This document shows, in pieces, positions 53,200 through 62,205 of a stretch of DNA of 64,000 nt (position 1 is the first letter of the stretch; each line of letters opens with the position of its first letter). The stretch covers positions 33,579 through 97,578 of the forward strand of contig JAOASB010000054.1 in assembly GCA_025210375.1 (NCBI GenBank). Reading direction: 5' to 3'. The notes below the pieces were generated by a model. It had not been told where the DNA came from, made no database searches, and saw nothing but the letters and a program-made list of their open reading frames with translations. The stretch comes from Maledivibacter sp. GTDB lineage: Bacteria; Bacillota; Clostridia; Peptostreptococcales; Caminicellaceae. A program made the translations under genes and the position numbers.

Positions 53200-55134
53200 A
53201 TGAGAAAATTATTATGTGTTATTTTAGTATTAATGTTATTGATTACTGGATGTAGCGGTACAAGTGGTAATGCCACAGATGCCAGTAATACTAGTAATCC
53301 TAGCGATTCGTCGGCAGAATCAAATGCTGATTCCAAAGAAACGGAAAAGGGTATTACATATTCCGATAAGCAGGAGTATGTAGAGGCATACGCAGATGAG
53401 ATCACTACTATTAATTATTTGGTTACATCCAAAACAAGTGAATTTGGATTAGCTGCTAATCTTGTAGATACTTTAGTGGATTATGACAGATATGGAGTTA
53501 TGATACCATGTTTAGCAAAGGAGTGGTCTGATTCCGAGGATGGTTTGGTATGGACATTTAAATTGAGAGAGGGAGTCAATTGGCTTACCTACGAAGGTGA
53601 GGTTTATGCTGAATTAACTGCACAGGATTTTGTGGATTCTCTTAAATATATATTTGAAAAAGAAAACGGGTCAAAGACGGCAAATATAGCATACGGAGTA
53701 ATCAAGAATGGAGAGAAATATTATAATAAAGAGATCACTGACTTCTCACAGGTAGGAGTAAAGGCAGTTGACAAATATACATTAGAGTATACTCTAGAAA
53801 AGCCGGTTCCCTATTTTGAATCAATGCTTACATATGCATGTTTCTTTCCCGTAAATGGAAAATTTCTAGATGAAATGGGTGAGAGATTTGGTACTACCAA
53901 TGATACCCTCCTTTATAATGGAGCTTATTTAATGTCTGAATTTGAACCTCAAAATAGAAGGATTTTAGTTGCAAATAAAGATTATTGGGATAAAGAGAAT
54001 ATCCATATTCAAAAGATAAAGTATAAATATAATAAGGAAAAAGCAACAATAGCACAGGAGCTTTATCAGCGTGGAGAAATTTCTTATGTTGAGATTCCCA
54101 CAGCTTCAATAGATGCATGGATGAATGATCCTAAGTTAAAGGATAAGGTAAGGCCAGCCAGACCTAGCTTTTATACTTATTTTTATGCATTGAACTTTAA
54201 TCCGACCTTTGATGAAGTTTATGATCCAGAAAGTTGGAAAATAGCAGTTAATAACAAGAACTTTAGAAAGGCTATATTCCATGGCTTTGACAGACTTGCT
54301 GCAATAGTTACGGCTGAGCCCTATAGCCCTGAAAACAAGATGCTTAATACAGTAACACCGAAGGGTTTCGTAGCCCTGGGGGGAAAAGACTTTACTGAAA
54401 TGCTTGATTTGGTAGATATAAGTAAAAGTGATTCATATAATGTGGATTTGGCTTTGGAATATAAGGAAAAGGCAATGAATGAGCTAAGTGATAAAGTGGA
54501 GTTCCCTATAAAGATGATGATTCCATACAATACTAAGAAAACCCAAAATACCCAAAGGGCTCAAGTGGTTGAACAGCAATTAGAAAGAACTCTAGGAGAA
54601 GATTTTATAGATATTTATATAGTTCCATTTCCACCAACGGGTTATTTATCTAATACTAGGCGTGCTGGTAACTATTCACTTCAACAAGTAAACTGGGGAC
54701 CAGACTATGCAGACCCTGAAACCTATACAGATATGTTTGTACCAGGCTCTAACTATAACTTCCCAGAAATGTGTGAAGAAGTAAACGAGAATGGTGAAAA
54801 AACCTTTGATGTTTATATGAAGCTAATTAATGAAGGAAAAAATGAAATGGTAGATTTACAAAAGAGATATGAGTCCTTTGCCAAAGCCGAAGCCTATTTG
54901 ATCGAGGAAGCTTGGGTTATACCTTATGGGGTGGGTATCGGTAGTGGTAGTGGTGGATATGTATCATCATTATTGAATCCATTTGAAGAATCGTATTCTC
55001 CATTTGGGGTGGCAACAGAAAGATTTAAGGGGCAAAGTATATTATCAAAACCTATGAATACTGAAATGTATTTTGCAGAGAAAGAGAAATGGGAAAAGGA
55101 GAGAGTTAAGGCTTTAAAGAAAGCAGGGGAATAG
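53200..55134 (+). CDS. Peptide-binding lipoprotein (family 5 solute-binding protein) of the second peptide ABC system
   Basis: A 644-residue extracellular lipoprotein; the lipobox is LITGC (Cys near residue 19), followed by a Ser/Asn/Asp-rich spacer. Family 5 features include LVDTLVDYDRYGVMIPCLAK and EWSDSEDGLVWTFKLREGV near residue 105. Longer than usual (about 520-550) because of extra C-terminal segments. It should bind oligopeptides, by context murein peptides. GAGGAGGG lies 4 bases before ATG 53200. Confidence 0.92.
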   Translation: MRKLLCVILVLMLLITGCSGTSGNATDASNTSNPSDSSAESNADSKETEKGITYSDKQEYVEAYADEITTINYLVTSKTSEFGLAANLVDTLVDYDRYGVMIPCLAKEWSDSEDGLVWTFKLREGVNWLTYEGEVYAELTAQDFVDSLKYIFEKENGSKTANIAYGVIKNGEKYYNKEITDFSQVGVKAVDKYTLEYTLEKPVPYFESMLTYACFFPVNGKFLDEMGERFGTTNDTLLYNGAYLMSEFEPQNRRILVANKDYWDKENIHIQKIKYKYNKEKATIAQELYQRGEISYVEIPTASIDAWMNDPKLKDKVRPARPSFYTYFYALNFNPTFDEVYDPESWKIAVNNKNFRKAIFHGFDRLAAIVTAEPYSPENKMLNTVTPKGFVALGGKDFTEMLDLVDISKSDSYNVDLALEYKEKAMNELSDKVEFPIKMMIPYNTKKTQNTQRAQVVEQQLERTLGEDFIDIYIVPFPPTGYLSNTRRAGNYSLQQVNWGPDYADPETYTDMFVPGSNYNFPEMCEEVNENGEKTFDVYMKLINEGKNEMVDLQKRYESFAKAEAYLIEEAWVIPYGVGIGSGSGGYVSSLLNPFEESYSPFGVATERFKGQSILSKPMNTEMYFAEKEKWEKERVKALKKAGE

Positions 55135-55151
55135 AAGAATTATGATCTTAC

Positions 55152-55180
55152 CAAGGCTTGAATAATAGATTCAAGCCTTG
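55152..55180 (+). terminator. Intercistronic hairpin after the binding-protein gene
   Basis: CAAGGCTTGAAT and ATTCAAGCCTTG form a perfect 12-bp stem with a 5-base loop, 17 bases after the stop codon, without a T tract. A third related segment (CAAGGTTTGAAT) follows at about 55219. Such hairpins usually protect the binding-protein mRNA from 3' decay and lower expression of the permease genes. Confidence 0.65.
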
Positions 55181-55276
55181 AGATTATTAACAAGCTTATC
55201 AGTTAAAAAGCTTTATGGCCTCAAGGTTTGAATCACAAATACTTTTAGTAAATAACAATATAAGGGGGCACCTATA

Positions 55277-56224
55277 GTGCTTAAGTATTTCATAAAAAGA
55301 TTTTTAAGATCTATTTTGACACTTTTCATGGTTATAACCGTGGTGTTTTTGCTTATGCGTTTAATGCCTGAAGAGGGTTATTTTGGAGAACAGGGAATAG
55401 ATAAATTGGATTTTGAGCAGAAGGAAGCTATATTAGAGGGTATGGGCTTAAGAGATCCTCTACACACCCAGCTTAAGAACTTTTATTTAGACTTAGCTAG
55501 GGGTGATTTAGGTGAATCCATAGTCTATAGGCCCAAGGTTCCCATAAGTGAAATCATAGTTAAAAAGATACCCTATTCAGTATATTTTGGTTTAGTGGCC
55601 CTTGGAATTTCGTTGATTTTCGGTTTGTATATGGGTGTGGTCATGGCTAGGGAAAAGGATAGGGTTAAGGATAAGCTGGGAACCGGATATGTAGTATTCA
55701 TTCGAGCTGTTCCCCCTATAGTTTATTATCTATTTATCCAGATTTATATAACAAAGCTATTAAAATTACCTATATTATTCGACATAGATGAACCAATGAG
55801 CTGGATACTGCCGGCAGTATCCATGTCCTTGGGGAGTATAGCAGGCTATGCTATGTGGATGAGAAGATATATGGTGGATGAACTAAATAAGGATTATATT
55901 AAGCTGGCTAGAGCAAAGGGGCTAAGCAATAGAAAGATTATGATTAAGCATGTAATGAGAAATGCATTTGTACCAATGGCCCAGTATTTACCGGCATCTA
56001 TACTATTTACAATATCAGGCTCCATATATATCGAATCCCTATTTTCAATTCCTGGAATGGGTGGATTGTTAGTTGATGCTATCCAAAGGCAGGATAATAA
56101 TTTGGTACAAGCACTGGTACTTATATATTCTTCCGTGGGAATCATAGGATTATTTTTAGGAGATATGCTAATGGCATTAGTTGATCCAAGAATCAAATTA
56201 CAAAAGCATGGAGGGGGAAGATGA
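55277..56224 (+). CDS. Peptide ABC transporter permease (DppB/OppB type), second system
   Basis: A 315-residue inner-membrane subunit with six helices; helix 1 is about residues 10-28. The coupling motif DYIKLARAKGLSNRKIMIKHVMR lies near residue 210. The C terminus (MLMALVDPRIKLQKHG) is typical. The start is GTG 55277 with AAGGGGG 8 bases upstream. Its stop overlaps the start of the next gene by 4 bases. Confidence 0.92.
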   Translation: MLKYFIKRFLRSILTLFMVITVVFLLMRLMPEEGYFGEQGIDKLDFEQKEAILEGMGLRDPLHTQLKNFYLDLARGDLGESIVYRPKVPISEIIVKKIPYSVYFGLVALGISLIFGLYMGVVMAREKDRVKDKLGTGYVVFIRAVPPIVYYLFIQIYITKLLKLPILFDIDEPMSWILPAVSMSLGSIAGYAMWMRRYMVDELNKDYIKLARAKGLSNRKIMIKHVMRNAFVPMAQYLPASILFTISGSIYIESLFSIPGMGGLLVDAIQRQDNNLVQALVLIYSSVGIIGLFLGDMLMALVDPRIKLQKHGGGR

Positions 56225-57189
56225 TGAGAAAAAACCTAGATATGATGGCCGAAAGCATTGATCTATCATTATTTGAATTCGCCCAATATGATGAGAGTAC
56301 AGCGGAGCTAACGGGATATTCCAATTACTCCTATTGGCGTTCAACATGGAATGTTTTTATCAAGAATAAAACAGCTATGATATTAATGACAGTAATGCTT
56401 ATCTTGATTACATTCACAATAACTCAACCCTATCTACCAAGTCAAAAATCTCCTACTGAAATATATTTAAATGAAAAGACAGGTATGCAGCTAAGGAATG
56501 AATCTCCAGGAGCTGACTTTTGGTTTGGAACAAATTCCATTGGGCAGGACCTTTGGGCTAGAATTTGGAGTGGTACGAGAACCTCACTTTTTATTGGCCT
56601 TGCCGTTGGATTATGGGAGCTGATTTTGGGGATTACTATTGGAGCCCTTTGGGGATACATAAGGAAGCTAGATGCAATCATAACCGAAATATATAATGTG
56701 ATAACTAATATACCCACTACCATAATCTTAATACTATTTGCATATATTATGAGACCCGGGCTATCTACTATTATTTTTGCCATGTGTGTCACTCGTTGGA
56801 CGGAAATGGCTAGGTTTGTTAGAAACCTAATTATTATTATCAGAGATCGTGAATACAATCTTGCATCGAGATGTTTAGGAACACCGGCTAAAAGAATCAT
56901 ATCGAAAAATCTTTTACCATATTTAGTATCTGTAATCATGCTGCGTTTAGCTTTAGCTATACCCCTTGCCATAGGATCAGAGGTATTTTTGACTTATATT
57001 GGTATCGGATTACCCGTTGATATTCCTTCCCTTGGGAATCTGATTAATGAGGGGCGTGTATTTATGATGGTGCCTTCACTACGATATCAATTATTATTTC
57101 CTGCAATAGTTTTATCCATTATAACAATTTCATTTTATGTAATAGGAAATGCATTTGCAGATGCGGCAGATCCTAAAAATCATATTTAG
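56221..57189 (+). CDS. Peptide ABC transporter permease (DppC/OppC type), second system
   Basis: A 322-residue inner-membrane subunit with a long N-terminal cytoplasmic tail and six helices, the first near residues 56-76. The DppC feature WFGTNSIGQDLWARIWSGTR is present, as is a coupling loop (REYNLASRCLGTPAKRIISK). ATG 56221 overlaps the preceding stop codon (ATGA), so translation is coupled; ATG 56224 is an alternative. Confidence 0.92.
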   Translation: MMRKNLDMMAESIDLSLFEFAQYDESTAELTGYSNYSYWRSTWNVFIKNKTAMILMTVMLILITFTITQPYLPSQKSPTEIYLNEKTGMQLRNESPGADFWFGTNSIGQDLWARIWSGTRTSLFIGLAVGLWELILGITIGALWGYIRKLDAIITEIYNVITNIPTTIILILFAYIMRPGLSTIIFAMCVTRWTEMARFVRNLIIIIRDREYNLASRCLGTPAKRIISKNLLPYLVSVIMLRLALAIPLAIGSEVFLTYIGIGLPVDIPSLGNLINEGRVFMMVPSLRYQLLFPAIVLSIITISFYVIGNAFADAADPKNHI

Positions 57190-57199
57190 GAGGTAAAGT

Positions 57200-58303
57200 A
57201 TGAATATAAAGTTAAGTGATAATACGGATGAAAAAACTATAGATGGTTTAAATCATGATGTACAAACCGTGATGGCAGTATCTGAATTAGTCATAAAATT
57301 TAATTTGAGGGGAAAAGAGCTTACGGCCATAAGAGGTGCATCATTAGACCTATACAAGGGGGAAAGCTTAGCTATAGTAGGAGAATCGGGTTCTGGAAAG
57401 TCGGTTTTCACAAAATCCTTTATGGGATTACTAGATAGTAATGGCTGGATAGATTCTGGCACCATTACCTATGGTGATAAAGTGATTTCTGATTTTAAAA
57501 GTGAGAAGCAATGGCTAAAGATCAGAGGCAAAGAAATTGCCCTTGTATTTCAAGATCCGATGACTTCCTTAAATCCACTTAAAACCATTGGTAAACAGGT
57601 TCAGGAATCCATAGAGCTGCATAGGGGTTTAAGGGGAGATGATGCTAAAAGGATAGCCCTAGAGATATTAGGGGATGTCGGGATATCACAGCCAGAGAAA
57701 AGATATAAGCAATATCCCCATGAATTTTCCGGTGGAATGAGGCAAAGAGTTGTCATAGCCATTGCTGTGGCCTGTCATCCAAGGGTACTAATATGTGATG
57801 AACCCACAACAGCATTGGATGTTACAATACAAGCACAGATACTTGAATTATTGAAAAATATGCAAAAAAAATATGATTTAACTATTATTTATATAACCCA
57901 TGATTTAGGGGTTGTAGCAAATGTAGCAGATAGAATAGCTGTCATGTATGCAGGTGATATTATTGAAATAGGTATGGCAGAGGAGGTTTTCTATAATCCA
58001 CAGCATCCATATACCTGGGCACTTTTATCATCACTTCCCCAGCTTGGAGTTAAGGGGGAAGATCTTTACTCAATAAAGGGTACTCCACCTAGCCTATTTA
58101 AGGAAATAAAGGGAGATGCCTTTGCACCAAGAAACCCAAAGGCATTAAAAATAGATTATGTCAAGAGATCGCCGTATTTTCAAGTTAGTCCAACCCATAA
58201 AGCAAGAACCTGGCTATTACATCCCGCTGCTCCGAGGGTTGAACCTCCTGAAATCGTTAAAAAAATAAGTGAAAATGTAGGAGGAAAGCGTTATGGGAGA
58301 TAA
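57200..58303 (+). CDS. Peptide ABC transporter ATPase (OppD type), second system
   Basis: A 367-residue ATPase. Walker A GESGSGKS is near residue 62, signature FSGGMRQRV, Walker B VLICDEPTTALD. The C-terminal extension is longer than in the first system and lacks the usual Cys-rich motif, having instead FAPRNPKALKIDYVKRSPYF and a HPAAPRVEPPEIV tail; this is known in Opp-type ATPases. AGGAGG precedes ATG. It overlaps the next gene by 11 bases. Confidence 0.93.
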   Translation: MNIKLSDNTDEKTIDGLNHDVQTVMAVSELVIKFNLRGKELTAIRGASLDLYKGESLAIVGESGSGKSVFTKSFMGLLDSNGWIDSGTITYGDKVISDFKSEKQWLKIRGKEIALVFQDPMTSLNPLKTIGKQVQESIELHRGLRGDDAKRIALEILGDVGISQPEKRYKQYPHEFSGGMRQRVVIAIAVACHPRVLICDEPTTALDVTIQAQILELLKNMQKKYDLTIIYITHDLGVVANVADRIAVMYAGDIIEIGMAEEVFYNPQHPYTWALLSSLPQLGVKGEDLYSIKGTPPSLFKEIKGDAFAPRNPKALKIDYVKRSPYFQVSPTHKARTWLLHPAAPRVEPPEIVKKISENVGGKRYGR

Positions 58304-59222
58304 AGAAGTTTTATTGGAAGTGGATAACTTGAAAATTGAGTTCGGTAATAAAAGAAACAGGTTTGTTGCAGTCAACAATGTAAGCTTCAATATTTATAAG
58401 GGAGAAACCTTTGGATTAGTTGGAGAATCGGGATCGGGCAAAACAACTATCGGTAGGGCTATAGTGCGAATCAATGAAGTAAGTGATGGAACTATAAAAT
58501 TTAAAGACAAGATAATAAGTGGCAAAATAGATAGGACTACTGATAGAGAAATAACTGAAAATATACAAATGATTTTTCAAGACCCTATGGCATCCCTAAA
58601 TGAAAGGGCAAAGGTAGACTATATAGTATCAGAAGGATTATATAACCTAAAAAAGTTTAAATCAGAAGAAGAGAGAAAGAAAAAGGTCGAAAAAGCACTT
58701 TTAGATGTTGGATTATTGCCAGAGTTCGCAAGTAGATTTCCCCATGAATTTTCAGGGGGACAGAGACAAAGGATTGGGATCGCAAGGGTTTTAGTTATGG
58801 AGCCAGAACTGATTATAGCCGATGAGCCTATATCTGCACTTGATGTTTCCATTAGGGCACAAGTATTAAATATATTGTCGGCATTAAAGAGAGAAAAAGG
58901 ATTGACCTACATGTTTATTGCCCATGATTTATCTGTAGTCAGATTTATTACAGATAGGATAGCTGTAATACACAAGGGAAGGATAGTGGAGCTAGCAGAA
59001 TCTGAGGAGCTATTTAGAAATCCATTACATCCATATACCAAAGCATTATTATCTGCGATACCCCTTCCCGATCCGGTTGCTGAGAAAGAGAAAGTAATTG
59101 AAATATATGATCCTAGTTGTCATAATTACAAGGATAATCCTCCTATGTGGCATGAGGTAAAGGATGACCATTTTATTCTTGCAAATAATGAAGAGTTAGA
59201 AAAATATAAAGAGAGCATATAA
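58293..59222 (+). CDS. Peptide ABC transporter ATPase (OppF type), second system
   Basis: A 309-residue ATPase with Walker A GESGSGKTT, signature FSGGQRQRIGIARV and Walker B LIIADEPISALD. It completes the transporter of binding protein, two permeases and two ATPases. The C terminus ends in YDPSCHNYKDNPPMWHEVKD with a single Cys instead of the longer cluster. GGAGG precedes ATG. Confidence 0.93.
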   Translation: MGDKEVLLEVDNLKIEFGNKRNRFVAVNNVSFNIYKGETFGLVGESGSGKTTIGRAIVRINEVSDGTIKFKDKIISGKIDRTTDREITENIQMIFQDPMASLNERAKVDYIVSEGLYNLKKFKSEEERKKKVEKALLDVGLLPEFASRFPHEFSGGQRQRIGIARVLVMEPELIIADEPISALDVSIRAQVLNILSALKREKGLTYMFIAHDLSVVRFITDRIAVIHKGRIVELAESEELFRNPLHPYTKALLSAIPLPDPVAEKEKVIEIYDPSCHNYKDNPPMWHEVKDDHFILANNEELEKYKESI

Positions 59223-59244
59223 CTGACAAATCGAGAGTGATACT

Positions 59245-60066
59245 ATGAGAAACTATGGAATTGCTAAAAAAACAATTGTTCCCATTAGGAAAGAACCTGA
59301 AGAAAAGGGTTTATATATAGATGAGTTATTATTGGGAATGGTAGTTGAAATTTTATGGGAAGATAAAAATAATTATGTTTTTATACAAACCCAGTATGAT
59401 TATAAGGGTTATGTACAAATGGAGGATTTGTTTTTAGATTCCCGAGCCTCAAAAAAGTGGAAGGATAGCATAGACATAGTTGTTATGGGTAGTTATGTGG
59501 ATATTACAGAGGATACTTCATTTGCCTCAGGTATTTTGACTTCCGCAGTAAGGGGTTCTTATCTGGTAGGATGTTGTAAAGAAAAATCAAATAGAATAAA
59601 GGTTAAATTACCCGATGGTAGGGCTGGATGGGTAAGAAAAAAACATATTAAAGTCAGAAAAAGATTGGACTTCAATCTATGTGAAATGGAAATTAGGACA
59701 AATATAGTTGAATATGCCTTACTTTATTTATATACACAGTTTAGGTGGGGAGGAAAAAGCCCCCTTGGAATAGATAGTTCCGGATTAACATGTATGGCGT
59801 ATCTACTAAATGAGATAGTTATTTGGCGTGATTCCCAATTTTTACAGGAACATTTTGTGGAGATAAGTCCCCGGGATATAAAGAAAGGTGATGTTTTATT
59901 TTTCCCTGAACATACGGCTATATATATAGGGAATAATAGGTTTATTCATTCATCGGGAATAGATTCAGGTGTTGTTATACACAGCTTAGATCCTAAGGAT
60001 GATGATTATAAAGAAGCCCTTGCGGCAACCTTAACGAAGGTAGGCAAATATGTGAAATTTAAATAG
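59245..60066 (+). CDS. NlpC/P60-family protein with SH3-like domains; catalytic Cys replaced by Ser
   Basis: A 273-residue protein with two SH3-like segments (about residues 1-60 and 75-140) and a C-terminal NlpC/P60 domain, as in YkfC, which cleaves gamma-D-Glu-diamino acid bonds in imported murein peptides. No signal peptide is visible, so it acts in the cytoplasm. The family motif GGxxPxGxDCSG reads GGKSPLGIDSSGLTC: the nucleophilic Cys is Ser (codon AGT). The downstream Cys in GLTC is not at the nucleophile position. The active-site His in EHTAIYIGNN is kept. The protein may be inactive, a slow Ser enzyme, or a binding protein. It follows the ATPase gene by 22 bases. Confidence 0.88.
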   Translation: MRNYGIAKKTIVPIRKEPEEKGLYIDELLLGMVVEILWEDKNNYVFIQTQYDYKGYVQMEDLFLDSRASKKWKDSIDIVVMGSYVDITEDTSFASGILTSAVRGSYLVGCCKEKSNRIKVKLPDGRAGWVRKKHIKVRKRLDFNLCEMEIRTNIVEYALLYLYTQFRWGGKSPLGIDSSGLTCMAYLLNEIVIWRDSQFLQEHFVEISPRDIKKGDVLFFPEHTAIYIGNNRFIHSSGIDSGVVIHSLDPKDDDYKEALAATLTKVGKYVKFK

Positions 60067-60160
60067 GCCATATGAAGAAAGGAATCAAAAGTACGAGTAG
60101 GACGCCCAGTGTATTTTCTGAATCTGCCTAAATACTACATTTTTGATGAGAGGTAATTTT

Positions 60161-61168
60161 ATGAATAATTCATTGAAAGCAAAAAGGATACATGAAAATA
60201 GTATAGTTGTAGATAGTCATTTAGATCTTGGAGGGATTATTTATAATGCCAGATCTAAGGGGAAAACAAGGGTTATGGAAACAATATTTCTAAGGGATTT
60301 TAGACGTGCATCTTTTAATTTTATAATTGCGGCAATATTTATAGAGAATGAATATTTACCAGATATGGGACTAAAAATGGCATTAAGACAAGTGGATGCA
60401 ATATATAATGATATTAAAGAAAGCAATGAACACTTTGTATTAGTTACAAATAAATCTGAAATGGATACTGCCATGAAGGAGAACAAGATCGGAATTATAA
60501 TGTCCCTAGAGGGTGTCGAGCCCATAGGACGAGATTTAAGTCTCTTAAATATATTTTATAAACTCGGGGTAAGGGGATTAGGGCTTACTTGGAGTAGAAG
60601 AAATTTTGCTGCGGATGGGAGCTATTTTAGAAATCCAAGAGAAGGTATTAAAGGAGGGTTAACTCCTTTTGGTATAGAGGTAGTGAGCTTAGCAGAAAAT
60701 TTAGGAATGTTCATTGATGTAAGCCATATCAATGATGAAGGTTTTTCCGATGTAGCAGAGTATACTGAGCTTCCATTTATAGCATCCCATTCTAATGCTA
60801 GATCAGTTAATGATATCACAAGAAATCTAACGGACTCTCAAATCGAGATCATTGGAGAGAATAGTGGAGTAATAGGTATCAATGCTTATAAAAATATAGT
60901 GTCTTCTAAGGAAGAAGAGCAAAATGTTGACAGGTTATGTGATCATATAGAGTATATTATTTCCTTGGCAGGGGAAGATTCCATAGGCTTTGGATTTGAT
61001 CTTTGTAACAATTATTATAATTCCGGTAAAGAATACGATACCATTAAAAATCATAGCGAAAGCTTGTTGATAACTGAAGAACTCTTGAGAAGAGGGTTTA
61101 GCGACGATACCCTATCAAAGCTTGTAGGTGGAAACTATTATAGATATTTGACAAGTATGTTGAAGTAA
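60161..61168 (+). CDS. Membrane dipeptidase (M19, renal-dipeptidase family)
   Basis: A 335-residue zinc dipeptidase of the M19 family, which accepts L-,D- and D-containing dipeptides. Metal and active-site motifs are VVDSHLDLGG near residue 20, SLEGVEPIG near 115, IDVSHINDEGF, FIASHSNARSVN and IGFGFDLCNN. No signal peptide is present. In this setting it could finish the breakdown of murein-derived dipeptides such as those with D-residues. ATG 60161 has GAGAGG 7 bases upstream and is preferred to TTG 60143. It is 94 bases beyond the NlpC/P60-family gene, without a terminator between. Confidence 0.92.
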   Translation: MNNSLKAKRIHENSIVVDSHLDLGGIIYNARSKGKTRVMETIFLRDFRRASFNFIIAAIFIENEYLPDMGLKMALRQVDAIYNDIKESNEHFVLVTNKSEMDTAMKENKIGIIMSLEGVEPIGRDLSLLNIFYKLGVRGLGLTWSRRNFAADGSYFRNPREGIKGGLTPFGIEVVSLAENLGMFIDVSHINDEGFSDVAEYTELPFIASHSNARSVNDITRNLTDSQIEIIGENSGVIGINAYKNIVSSKEEEQNVDRLCDHIEYIISLAGEDSIGFGFDLCNNYYNSGKEYDTIKNHSESLLITEELLRRGFSDDTLSKLVGGNYYRYLTSMLK

Positions 61169-61231
61169 TAAATATAAACTCAATAAAATTCTTTTAAGTT
61201 ATATAATTGCTTATATAAAAGCAGCTTAATT

Positions 61232-61240
61232 TGGTATAAT
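61232..61240 (+). promoter_or_regulatory. Extended -10 promoter of the DUF6036 pair
   Basis: TGGTATAAT fits TGnTATAAT, 33 bases before the start codon. The -35 region is poor. Confidence 0.5.
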
Positions 61241-61272
61241 AGTGTTATAAAGCAATAATAAAGGTGATATAT

Positions 61273-61782
61273 ATGCAGATTAAGAAAGAACTGGAAGAAA
61301 GAATATATGAGATGGAAAAAGTAGCTGAGTTATTTAATATAGAACCCTTTGACATGTATTTCTTGGGAGGCTCTGCCTGTATATTAGGTGGGCATAGTGA
61401 TAGAGCAACAAGAGATTTTGATTTTATAGACTTGAACTATTCTGCTAAATTAGGTAAAGTGTTTGTTCATCTTAGGGATTTCGATATGCTGGAATATGAG
61501 AGTACATTAATATCGCCTAAATATCAAGAAAGAGCAATAATGCTGGAACAATTTAAGTATTTGAATATATATATTTTATCAATTGAGGACATAATCGTTA
61601 GTAAAATCATAAGGATGCAGGAAAAGGATTTGCAGGATATAGATATTCTTATGAAAAGAGCCGATAAAATATTAATAAATCAAATTATAAATGAAGTAAT
61701 GAATAGAAATGATCTGTTTAATTCTAAGAAGAAAGGATTTATAGGGAAATTAGAATTATTTAGGGAGAGATATAATGTATAG
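61273..61782 (+). CDS. DUF6036-family nucleotidyltransferase-like protein
   Basis: A 169-residue protein with the nucleotidyltransferase-fold motif GGSACILGGHSDRATRDFDF (about residues 32-51), where GGS and two Asp would bind nucleotide and metal. Related proteins occur as the antitoxin or toxin of two-gene modules and as AbiEii-like factors. Its end overlaps the next gene by 8 bases, the arrangement of a two-component module. ATG 61273 is chosen with AAAGGTGA upstream; GTG 61264 is rejected because it lies in that site. Confidence 0.75.
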   Translation: MQIKKELEERIYEMEKVAELFNIEPFDMYFLGGSACILGGHSDRATRDFDFIDLNYSAKLGKVFVHLRDFDMLEYESTLISPKYQERAIMLEQFKYLNIYILSIEDIIVSKIIRMQEKDLQDIDILMKRADKILINQIINEVMNRNDLFNSKKKGFIGKLELFRERYNV

Positions 61783-62119
61783 AATAATATGTGAAAGCTA
61801 TATAAATTATATGAATGATTTTGATGAAAAGAATAGGGAGAGTTTCCGGTATCAAGTTATGATACCCTTTGGATTATTGTTAGATATAGAGCAGTATAAA
61901 AAGGAAAAGAGACAAGAGACTCTAAATTATAAAAAATTAGAAGATTTTATATGGTTTGTAAAAAAATCTATTCAAAATTATCCTAGCTTTAAAGTGTTTT
62001 TATGGACATTGGAGTCAAGGGGAATTATAGGTAAATATTATGGAGTACTAAATGAAGAAGAATTAAAGGAGCAGATAAAGATAACAAATATGTTTTTAAG
62101 ATTAGCCTATTGGAACTAA
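61775..62119 (+). CDS. Small protein of unknown function, partner of the DUF6036 gene
   Basis: A 114-residue, mostly alpha-helical and charged protein that I do not recognise. It overlaps the upstream gene by 8 bases, with a GGGAGAG binding site inside that gene. It has no His, so it is not a HEPN ribonuclease, which needs an RX4-6H motif. No signal peptide or membrane segment is visible. It may be the partner in a toxin-antitoxin-like pair. Confidence 0.65.
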   Translation: MYRIICESYINYMNDFDEKNRESFRYQVMIPFGLLLDIEQYKKEKRQETLNYKKLEDFIWFVKKSIQNYPSFKVFLWTLESRGIIGKYYGVLNEEELKEQIKITNMFLRLAYWN

Positions 62120-62123
62120 AATG

Positions 62124-62156
62124 GCACCATCTGCTGAAGCACTATGCAGGTGGTGC
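62124..62156. terminator. Hairpin between convergent genes
   Basis: GCACCATCTGC and GCAGGTGGTGC pair over 11 positions with one wobble. There is no strong T tract on either strand. It begins 5 bases after the small-protein stop and precedes the convergent helicase end. Confidence 0.5.
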
Positions 62157-62165
62157 TATGAATTT

Positions 62166-62187
62166 ATGATAAGTAAGAGCTATGCAA
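62166..62187 (-). repeat. Short MITE-like remnant
   Basis: AAGTAAGAGCTATGCAA matches the left end of the element (reverse strand AAGTAAGAGTTATGCAA) with one difference. Only about 17 bases are recognisable. Confidence 0.4.
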
Positions 62188-62205
62188 ATATAATGTTTAT
62201 AACTA

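Noticed and set aside
61775..62119. HEPN toxin of a MNT-HEPN pair
   Set aside because: The protein contains no His and so lacks the RX4-6H motif.
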